Source: Thermoprotei archaeon
GTDB taxonomy: Archaea; Thermoproteota; Thermoprotei_A; Sulfolobales; Ignisphaeraceae
Assembly: GCA_003661905.1 (NCBI GenBank)
Contig: QMXA01000048.1
Location: 1-6,925, forward strand
Direction: 5' to 3'
Length of the DNA: 6,925 bases
The translations under genes were made by a program, and so were the position numbers. The first letter of the stretch is position 1. Each line of letters begins with the position of its first letter. Below the pieces are notes generated by a model, which searched no databases, was not told the origin of the DNA, and saw only the letters and a program-made list of their open reading frames with translations. Below are positions 1-6,470 of this stretch, in pieces.

Positions 1-423
1 CTAGGAAATATAGAGGCTAAACGAGATTGGGGATATGCACCCGAATATGTCTACGGCATGTGGTTAATGCTGCAACAAAAAGAACCAGATGACTTCATAT
101 TAGCAACAAGAGAAGCTCACAGCATTAAGGAATTCATAATCAAAGTCTTTGAAGTAGTAGGAATAGATGAGTGGAAAAAGTACGTATTCATAGACAAGAA
201 GTTATTTAGACCTCTAGACGTACCCTGCCTAGTAGGAGACTATAGTAAGGCGGAGAAGAAACTAGGATGGAGACCGCAAGTAAAATTCGACGAACTAGTC
301 AAGATAATGGTCGAGGAAGATCTGAAGAGATGGGAAAAATGGCTTAATGGCGAAAGATTCCCGTGGGATGCACCACTATATCCAAGCGAAATGAAGATAT
401 TATCAAAAGTCATAAGAGCGTAG
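1..423 (+). CDS. gmd: GDP-mannose 4,6-dehydratase, C-terminal part (5' end outside window)
   Basis: Frame 1 is open from the first base, so the gene begins left of the window; the first ATG at 58 is an internal Met, not the start. The visible 140 residues are the C-terminal part of a family that is usually about 320-370 residues long. The enzyme is a cytoplasmic extended SDR that converts GDP-D-mannose to GDP-4-dehydro-6-deoxy-D-mannose, the precursor of GDP-fucose, GDP-rhamnose or GDP-perosamine. The diagnostic segment LGNIEAKRDWGYA lies at fragment residues 1-13, followed by a MWLMLQQ-EPDDF stretch (20-32), an ATREAHS segment (35-41, ATGETHS in many homologues), FRPLDV (69-74, whose Arg is expected to contact the nucleotide-sugar) and GDYSKAEKKLGWRP (79-92). 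The NAD(P)-binding Rossmann half is not visible. The gene ends in three in-frame stops, TAG TAG TAA (421-429). It is convergent with the glycosyltransferase operon. Its codons lean to C over T in the third position (26 to 19 by hand count), unlike the facing operon. The family assignment is firm; the final sugar is unknown. Confidence 0.93.
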   Translation, partial: LGNIEAKRDWGYAPEYVYGMWLMLQQKEPDDFILATREAHSIKEFIIKVFEVVGIDEWKKYVFIDKKLFRPLDVPCLVGDYSKAEKKLGWRPQVKFDELVKIMVEEDLKRWEKWLNGERFPWDAPLYPSEMKILSKVIRA

Positions 424-468
424 TAGTAAACTATCTCTTAATTACTTGGCCATATATGCCATGGATGA
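424..468. other. Short convergent intergenic gap
   Basis: These 45 bases separate the gmd stop from the stop of the facing acetyltransferase gene. They contain the two extra gmd stop codons (424-429) and a small inverted repeat, TGGC at 447-450 and GCCA at 458-461 around a 7-base AT-rich loop. The stem is only four pairs, and neither strand has the T-run expected of a typical archaeal terminator, so a terminator is not claimed. Both transcripts must end within or just beyond this gap. Confidence 0.6.
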
Positions 469-1026
469 TTAGTATTGCAAGAGCAAACCCATTCTATACA
501 CATCTATTAGTTTATCATTTACCCTCTCTTCGCACTTAAGTATACCTTCTATCTTAAACCCCTGCTTCAAGTACAATTTAATTGCAATTTCATTATCTGA
601 ATCTACCTCTAGGCTTATCTTACTTGAGCCTAGAGCTCTAGCGTAGACCTTTATAGCTCTTGTTAATAAAGTGCCTATACCCTTTCCTCTATATCCTTCT
701 GATACTACTATTCCTAGGGTAGCATTATGTGCCTTACTCTTACTCTTGGGGACTAGTAAGTAGGCAAGTCCTACAATTTTTTCCTCCTCTAATGCTACAA
801 GTCCATATAGTGTATATGGTAATAGGGGAATACATCTATCGAGACCAGTAGACATCAAGGCTAAGCTAATAAGTGTCTTTATTGAATTTCTCAAGCCTTT
901 GGTAGGAAGGGCCCTAAAGTGACGCCTAGCCTCTTTCGAAAGATCGCGTAACATACAGTATGTTTGATACACATCACGTAATCTGAGAGCTCTCATCTTT
1001 ATTTTCATTACGGTACCCTTTACCAT
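469..1026 (-). CDS. GNAT-family N-acetyltransferase
   Basis: This 185-residue protein is a single GNAT domain (acetyl-CoA-dependent acetyltransferase, cytoplasmic). The CoA-pyrophosphate loop (motif A) is RGKGIG at residues 113-118, preceded by the strand ATLGIVVSEGY. Motif B is NEIAIKLYLKQGF at 145-157, the usual N-x(3)-A-x(2)-L-Y-x(3)-G-F pattern. The N-terminal half (about 20-75) is less typical and probably carries the acceptor-binding part. It is the last gene of the operon, starting 7 bases after the stop of the phosphohydrolase gene. The start is uncertain: no Shine-Dalgarno sequence precedes the ATG at 1026, while ATG codons at 1008 (preceded by AAGGG) and 996 would give starts more typical of GNATs. 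In a glycan operon an amino-sugar N-acetyltransferase is plausible, but the acceptor cannot be read from the sequence; peptide or protein N-terminal acetylation is also possible. Confidence 0.88.
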   Translation of the reverse strand: MVKGTVMKIKMRALRLRDVYQTYCMLRDLSKEARRHFRALPTKGLRNSIKTLISLALMSTGLDRCIPLLPYTLYGLVALEEEKIVGLAYLLVPKSKSKAHNATLGIVVSEGYRGKGIGTLLTRAIKVYARALGSSKISLEVDSDNEIAIKLYLKQGFKIEGILKCEERVNDKLIDVYRMGLLLQY

Positions 1027-1033
1027 GATTAAG

Positions 1034-2461
1034 TTACAAGGAGGTTAGGAGCAGATGCTTAAATGACCTTCCATCAAATTTCATTTCATCTATGTCACAC
1101 GATATTCCCATGAAATCGATTGTTGTAGGTGCTATGTCACATATTCCCACTTTATAGAAGTGCTTTCGATTTACGTCTCTTCCTTTCATGTAAGCTATTA
1201 ATATTCCCTCTGGCCTATGGTCTGCAACTCTCTCTCTAACTGGCATTATATCTTCGAAGTGAAGGATCTTATGAGGGTCTATGGTATATCCAGAGACTGC
1301 TTCAATTATCATTTTATCGTTAACTATCCTAGTGTTTTTAAACAATCTTCTCCCTTCTTTTTCTAACCCTAACAAGTAGTTCATGAGATATCCTGCATAT
1401 TCACGCTTCATGAGCTGTATAACACTACTGGGACTTACACAACTATATGCAAAGGCGATAGCCCTTTGCATATCTATCCATCGCATAGCACGTAAACCTT
1501 TATCGCGAATAGTTATGAATTTGTGCATAAAGTACATCAAAGGTAGAATATTTTTCATAGAAGTTGAAAAAGTCTCTTTCAGGATGAGCATGATGTCTGA
1601 TAGCGATTTCTTTAAATACAGAAAGCCTCCTTTACGTAATATGTTATTAATAAGTATACTTTTGGTAATAGGCCTGTTCCCATGGTCCGAAACTAGCAAT
1701 ACAAGATCTCCCGGTCTTAGAACATCTAACACATGGGCTATGACCTCGTCTACTATTTTCATGTATTCAATAAAGATATTATATTCCTCACTCTTATGAC
1801 CTTTAACTCCTTGAAAAAGTTTGTGAAAAGCGTAGTGATGGAATGTGTCTGTATGTATGAAGACTGTCATAAAGAAGTCCCAGTAATATTCTTCAATAAT
1901 CCAATGAACTATTCGTGATAATTTCATCGCATGTTGCTTGAAGTATTTAAAAGCTTTCAATCTATTTTTCCCTGTAATAATGGAAATTTGAGGTATCGAA
2001 AGAGGTCTATAACCCATCTTCTTAACCATAATTTTAATGAGTAAAGGAGCGGCTGAGACCTTGGGATAGGGAAAACCGGAGATCATAATACCTTTTATCT
2101 TCCTAGCTGGATAGAATGGTGGAACTTCTATGACGATTGATGATTTATCATGCTTAGAGAGCAAATCCCATATGGTAAGATGCTTAACGTCTGTTAAACA
2201 TACTGGTCTTCTGAAAAATGTACCATCTTCAGTCTTCTCAAGGTTGAAGAAATCATATACACCATGATGCCAGGGTTCTACTCCGGTGACCATAGAGGTC
2301 CAAGCAACGGGAGTTATGTATGGTATAGTAGAGACCAGTATTCCTTTAAGAGCTCTCCTGCCTACAGATGATAAGTAAGGTAGGTTTTCCTCATTAAGCA
2401 AACCACTCATTATGCACCAATCGAAACCATCTAAACCAATTATAGCTACTCTTTTTGTCAT
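1034..2461 (-). CDS. Alkaline-phosphatase-superfamily phosphodiesterase/phosphohydrolase (type I phosphodiesterase / nucleotide pyrophosphatase-like)
   Basis: A 475-residue protein with the two-metal active site of the alkaline phosphatase superfamily. Visible elements in order: GLDGFD near the N-terminus (D11 a metal ligand); a TPVAW-S-TG segment at 50-60 with T50 as the likely nucleophile; the EPWHHGVYDFF segment (62-72) typical of archaeal phosphodiesterase/nucleotide-pyrophosphatase relatives; HTDTFHH at 203-209 (D205 and H209 probable ligands); SDHGNRP at 258-264 (D259, H260); DHRPEG at 414-419 (H415); and a C-terminal DIAPTTIDFMGI segment plus a DGRS motif. The full ligand set appears intact, so it should be active. 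No signal peptide or clear membrane anchor is seen, which suggests a cytoplasmic enzyme. Its ATG overlaps the stop of the membrane-protein gene in an ATGA; no clear Shine-Dalgarno sequence precedes it, so translation probably depends on coupling. The substrate is unknown: a nucleotide-sugar, a lipid-linked pyrophosphate or a phospho-substituent on a glycan are all possible. Confidence 0.9.
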   Translation of the reverse strand: MTKRVAIIGLDGFDWCIMSGLLNEENLPYLSSVGRRALKGILVSTIPYITPVAWTSMVTGVEPWHHGVYDFFNLEKTEDGTFFRRPVCLTDVKHLTIWDLLSKHDKSSIVIEVPPFYPARKIKGIMISGFPYPKVSAAPLLIKIMVKKMGYRPLSIPQISIITGKNRLKAFKYFKQHAMKLSRIVHWIIEEYYWDFFMTVFIHTDTFHHYAFHKLFQGVKGHKSEEYNIFIEYMKIVDEVIAHVLDVLRPGDLVLLVSDHGNRPITKSILINNILRKGGFLYLKKSLSDIMLILKETFSTSMKNILPLMYFMHKFITIRDKGLRAMRWIDMQRAIAFAYSCVSPSSVIQLMKREYAGYLMNYLLGLEKEGRRLFKNTRIVNDKMIIEAVSGYTIDPHKILHFEDIMPVRERVADHRPEGILIAYMKGRDVNRKHFYKVGICDIAPTTIDFMGISCDIDEMKFDGRSFKHLLLTSL

Positions 2462-5217
2462 ATTTTCTTACAATACTTCATTTTCATGTATTTCCTTTGG
2501 TTAACTAAAGGAGTTACTATGAGGTAAAGTGCTATCAACATAAAGGTTGTGAAACTCAGTTTGTAACTAAGCTCAGCCCATTGTTGACCAGAGAATTCAA
2601 TTATGAGTTTATGATTTCCTTCCCTTAAATAAAATCCATTGAACTGGAAATTGATTGAGATTGCTGATAGCATGACATTTCTATCATGGCAATACCACAT
2701 AGGATGGTATCCCTCAGCTAGTATAAGAAGTCCTGGTTTATTGGTTCTAACCGTAACTTTAAATAGTACTGGAGATATTCTCTGATACTTCACTACACTT
2801 TCATTTGTACTGCTATCATTGGTCATACAATTTAAGTAGCTGAATAAACCATTCATATCTAACAGTATGTGACTGAGCTCAATGTTTCCGTAGAATTTCA
2901 TCCATACAGTATTTGACCTCTCTGTTAGATTAAGGCAACCTACGTAAATCCATTTAAAGTGATCATTATTAACCTCCACTACTCTGATAGTGTTATTAGA
3001 AGTATTTAAAAATAGAAGCAACTGTCCTGTACCGCGTAGTCTCAAGTACATCTTATAATTACAAGAGACAGGTACCTTAAAACGAAGAATTAAAGAAGCA
3101 TTGTCCTTGTTCATGCTTTTAATGCTTGGAATTTCACCTATTGTTTTATTCAAATAACAATTTGTCTTGAGTAAAGCTATTCTCCAGAGTGTAGATGCGT
3201 TCATTATCAATACGATCCCATTAGCAACATTATAATACTCTTCACATTTCTTGTTAGACGACAGGACTGAAGCTATTATCTTACGTAAATTAGGGTTTAT
3301 TGAGTGCTTATACCAGTAGTCGTAATCTATGGTTATTATTTTACTATTCTCAGACAAAGTATTTATCAATTCTATCAGTTTTGATAATTGATCTCTATTA
3401 GTTATACTAGTTAAAGATATGAAAGCCCATTCTCTTATGTCCACAGATGGAAATGAGAGCAATAGGCGTAGAGTTTCTGTATTTCCCATTATTATACAAA
3501 CATTGTGTGTCAAATATAATATGGGCACATAATAGGGATTCTTGTAGACTACAATGTTGTTATGAGCATATACAACAGTAAGGTTTTGCAATACCTTTCT
3601 GAATATTATATGTTGCTTATACCCATAATGGTAATGTCTATGTGGACATATACATATATAACGCACTCCTAAAATGCCTAATAACTTGAGTAATTCTTCA
3701 CTTGATATCACGTACTGGATCTCGGAGATTTCATCGAGTATGGGATTTTTCACATAAGGAATCCATGTTGAAGCTATAGGCTTATCATGGAATATGTAAC
3801 TATGCATACATATGTCCCTAGTCCATGTTCCATTAATACACATCCACCGATTTTGTGTGGGCACGAAAAGCACCCTTCCTTCATCATCTACCATATTTAG
3901 ATACTCGAAGACAGAAATATAGTTACTAGGTATCTTGAAAGTGGAAAAGCCTCTATAGAGAATTGGATAACTATTCATGGTCAACAAGGTCAGCAGCACT
4001 AAGAGAGCTATCAGGATCAGAACATTTTCACGTAGAATTTGTTTTCTCAGAATGATATGCTTAAATTTCCCTAGGAAAGACCCCATAAGGGCTGTATAAA
4101 TGAACCCTATGACTAAACCCCATCGTAAAGGAGCGTGTATATATTTAAGAATAGGCACTACTTCTATTAAGAGCATATATACGCTTCCTGTCGTACCTAG
4201 AGTTCCCTGAGCGAGAAATAACATGGTAATGAGAACTGCTGCCAGTGAATACTCTCTATTGCTCGCATGACCCTTTAAAATTAGACACAATGACATAAGC
4301 AAGTTAAGAGCAGTCATAAAAAGTATTACAAATGGTAAGGGGTGTTCTTCAGCTGATAGATAAGATCCTGTGATATTCTCCATTATAGATCGTGACCATA
4401 TACTGAAATATTTTACTTCATAGGCTCTTTTTGATACAATCTCAATGGCATATGGTTTGGGTCCCTTTAGCCATGGTATCCAATACATCGTAGTCAACAA
4501 GAGAAATGATGGTACAGAAATAGTACAATTTTTCAGTACATTTATAACCTTATCTCTCAGAGGTAATTCGCTCATTAATAAGGTGAGGAAAGCGAGATAC
4601 AGAAGTGAAGGTATTAGTACATATATCATGCAATCAACCCTTGCTAACATGACAATATAAAACATTAATGCTAGTGAGAGAGCTTTCCGACACGAAAATG
4701 TCCGAGGGAGGTCCTCAATGAGTGAGAATATGATTGGAACAATGGCATATGTCGATATAAAGCTCAAATGTCCTCTTAAGGTTTCATCGATCAGATACGG
4801 AAAGCTCAAGTACACTATGGATGATAAAGTACTGATGAAGGTTAATCGCGTATGCTTATACATATAGTAGTACATGCCCAGGCCGGCTATGATGTATATC
4901 AATACAAAGAGAGTATTAGTCACTTCTATGACATCATCTATTACAGGTATAGAGCAAATTATTGCTATAAGATCGTATAATTTGAACATTTTAACATAGC
5001 CCATCTGCATGGAACTCCATGCATATAGGAAGCGTGTACTCTTGCTATAGTAGGCTATATATGATAGTACAGGTATTACCTCCTTAGCAAGTATTGGATC
5101 GCTTTTCCATAACACATTTCTGAATATGAACAGTATATACAGTATAGGCACGAGTATGCTTAGTGCTAATGAGTATCGTTCTCCTTTCACTAGATATTTC
5201 TTCAGATACTTTCTCAT
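2458..5217 (-). CDS. Large multi-spanning membrane protein, GT-C/YfhO-like, with extended external domain
   Basis: A 919-residue integral membrane protein. A hydrophobic N-terminal half (about 16-415) contains roughly a dozen predicted helices, for example 16-34, 100-118, 126-142, 178-212, 232-249, 292-313, 365-383 and 398-413. The first external loop has SDPILAKE (39-46; D40 or E46 are candidate catalytic acids), and RGHLSF (148-153), YWIPWL (245-250) and APLRWG (362-367) resemble conserved points of YfhO and PTPS-related membrane proteins, which have GT-C glycosyltransferase architecture. A large, probably extracytoplasmic part follows: an alpha/beta region (about 430-680), a beta-rich jelly-roll-like segment (about 703-788), a YfhO-like beta segment containing PGLLILAEGYHPMW (828-841), a final helix (886-904) and a basic tail. 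It starts in an ATGA overlap with the upstream GT4 gene and has a good Shine-Dalgarno sequence. A lipid-linked-sugar glycosyltransferase role is inferred from architecture only; the ectodomain has no confident function. Confidence 0.8.
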   Translation of the reverse strand: MRKYLKKYLVKGERYSLALSILVPILYILFIFRNVLWKSDPILAKEVIPVLSYIAYYSKSTRFLYAWSSMQMGYVKMFKLYDLIAIICSIPVIDDVIEVTNTLFVLIYIIAGLGMYYYMYKHTRLTFISTLSSIVYLSFPYLIDETLRGHLSFISTYAIVPIIFSLIEDLPRTFSCRKALSLALMFYIVMLARVDCMIYVLIPSLLYLAFLTLLMSELPLRDKVINVLKNCTISVPSFLLLTTMYWIPWLKGPKPYAIEIVSKRAYEVKYFSIWSRSIMENITGSYLSAEEHPLPFVILFMTALNLLMSLCLILKGHASNREYSLAAVLITMLFLAQGTLGTTGSVYMLLIEVVPILKYIHAPLRWGLVIGFIYTALMGSFLGKFKHIILRKQILRENVLILIALLVLLTLLTMNSYPILYRGFSTFKIPSNYISVFEYLNMVDDEGRVLFVPTQNRWMCINGTWTRDICMHSYIFHDKPIASTWIPYVKNPILDEISEIQYVISSEELLKLLGILGVRYICICPHRHYHYGYKQHIIFRKVLQNLTVVYAHNNIVVYKNPYYVPILYLTHNVCIIMGNTETLRLLLSFPSVDIREWAFISLTSITNRDQLSKLIELINTLSENSKIITIDYDYWYKHSINPNLRKIIASVLSSNKKCEEYYNVANGIVLIMNASTLWRIALLKTNCYLNKTIGEIPSIKSMNKDNASLILRFKVPVSCNYKMYLRLRGTGQLLLFLNTSNNTIRVVEVNNDHFKWIYVGCLNLTERSNTVWMKFYGNIELSHILLDMNGLFSYLNCMTNDSSTNESVVKYQRISPVLFKVTVRTNKPGLLILAEGYHPMWYCHDRNVMLSAISINFQFNGFYLREGNHKLIIEFSGQQWAELSYKLSFTTFMLIALYLIVTPLVNQRKYMKMKYCKKI

Positions 5218-6470
5218 GGATTTTCTTCTCCTTGATATTTTACAATATCCTTTAATAGGGCATAGAAATGATCAGCTCTTTTTACCCAATCAAAATCCTT
5301 TGCTTTAGTTTTGGCTGCTTTACCTAGAGCCTGTCTTAGATTCTTGTCAAAAGCTAGTTTAGCTATGTAGTCAGCCATTCGTTCCACTTCACATACTATT
5401 GCATCTTTTCCATGGTCCAATCCTAGACCTTCAGCACCTATGGAAGTTGTTATGATGGGCTTTCCACATGCCATATAGAGAATCACTTTAGTTTTAGTAC
5501 CTGTACCTTGTGTTAAAGGGGCTACACATATGTCAGATGCCATTAAGTATGGTATGGGATCTTCTACATATCCAGTAAATGTCACATGGGAACACTTTAG
5601 GAATCTTCTAGGAAGGAATTTATAGGGGCCTATTACTAGGAAATGGAATCTCAAGTTGGAATACTTACTCCTTAGGGAGGGTATTATTCGGTCTATTATT
5701 TCTTTAACAGCATAGACATTAGGGATTGACCTCAGGTTTCCTATGAAACTTATTAACATTTTCTTTTCTAGAAACGTCTTTTGTCTGATTTCTTTAGCTA
5801 ATGTTTCGTAGTGCTCCAAGTGTTGCATGAAGCTGAGGTCTACTCCATCAGGTATTATGTGAACACGAGTTGGTTCTTTACCCATAAGCTTTATAAGTGC
5901 AAATTTATCCTGAGGAGAACTTACCACTACATAATCAGATAATTTAGCTGTTATTAATTCGCCTATAGAGCAGATAATCAATCTAAGCATTCTGAATGGT
6001 ATTCTTAATAATTCCCCGAACTTACGTGTGAGAAGCAGAAGAGATGATCCAAATAAGTCGAATACTACAATTTTTCTATGCATTTTTGAGTATATTATAG
6101 GCAGTATTTGGAAGCGTGAGCCTGCTATTATTACTGCATCTGAGCACTTTATCAAAGAGCGAGATATATTAAGGAATGAGGGGTTAGCTTCAAGTATGAA
6201 GTAGATAGCATAATCAAGGACTGTTGTCTCAAGGAACTTCCTTAGAAAGAATTTTTTTGTAAAACGAAGTAGCAGACTAGGAATGGGAACTCCTATTATG
6301 GTGACGTTATCAAATCTCTCTAAGCGAAATTGATCGCTCTGAGCTACTATTGTTATCCTTTTTACCTTCTTGGAAAGATACTTGGCTATAAAGTGTATCC
6401 GAAGGGCTCCTCCCGAATCTCTTTTCAATATGGAGTCTACAGGCGTTCCTGTTATTATACAAACTTTCAC
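5214..6470 (-). CDS. GT4-type glycosyltransferase (GT-B fold), divergent active-site motif
   Basis: A 418-residue cytoplasmic or membrane-associated glycosyltransferase with two Rossmann-like halves. Numbering from the GTG start: the N-terminal strand MKVCIITGTP and SGGALRIH (about 19-26) form the acceptor half; IPDGVDL (206-212) begins the donor half; FIGNLRSIPN (242-251), TGYVEDPIPYLMASDI (299-314), GTGTKTK (322-328), MACGKPIITT (333-342) and EGLG (347-350) are typical of the GT4/Glyco_trans_1_4 family. The second glutamate of the usual EX7E motif is L331 here, which is unusual. Start choice: an in-frame ATG at 6485 exists, but the GTG at 6470 has GGGGAGG six bases upstream, gives a family-typical N-terminus and makes a GTGA 4-base overlap with the previous gene, like the ATGA overlaps downstream. 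Basic and hydrophobic stretches around 67-80 and 150-172 suggest membrane contact. Donor and acceptor are unknown. Confidence 0.9.
   Translation of the reverse strand: MKVCIITGTPVDSILKRDSGGALRIHFIAKYLSKKVKRITIVAQSDQFRLERFDNVTIIGVPIPSLLLRFTKKFFLRKFLETTVLDYAIYFILEANPSFLNISRSLIKCSDAVIIAGSRFQILPIIYSKMHRKIVVFDLFGSSLLLLTRKFGELLRIPFRMLRLIICSIGELITAKLSDYVVVSSPQDKFALIKLMGKEPTRVHIIPDGVDLSFMQHLEHYETLAKEIRQKTFLEKKMLISFIGNLRSIPNVYAVKEIIDRIIPSLRSKYSNLRFHFLVIGPYKFLPRRFLKCSHVTFTGYVEDPIPYLMASDICVAPLTQGTGTKTKVILYMACGKPIITTSIGAEGLGLDHGKDAIVCEVERMADYIAKLAFDKNLRQALGKAAKTKAKDFDWVKRADHFYALLKDIVKYQGEENP
5228..5233 (-). promoter_or_regulatory. Shine-Dalgarno sequence for the 919-residue membrane protein
   Basis: AAGGAG on the - strand sits 10 bases before the ATG at 5217-5215, inside the last codons of the upstream glycosyltransferase. 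Together with the ATGA overlap it supports this start and translational coupling of the two genes. Confidence 0.65.

Noticed and set aside
447..461. Small inverted repeat in the convergent gap as a possible terminator hairpin.
   Set aside because: The stem is only four base pairs and no T-run follows on either strand.
1038..1066. AAGGAGGT on the + strand followed by an ATG at 1055.
   Set aside because: The resulting frame stops after three codons and is antisense to the operon; treated as coincidence.
1383..1918. Two + strand reading frames (138 and 61 codons) inside the phosphohydrolase gene.
   Set aside because: They are antisense to a gene with clear catalytic motifs, lack recognisable domains and have no ribosome binding site.
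3880..3896. ATGATGA on the - strand resembling a C box of an archaeal C/D box guide RNA.
   Set aside because: No matching CTGA D box at suitable spacing was found, and the bases encode a conserved-looking part of the membrane protein.
4445..5308. Short + strand reading frames at 4445-4660 and 5126-5308.
   Set aside because: They are antisense shadows of the membrane-protein gene and its junction, with no domain or ribosome-binding support.
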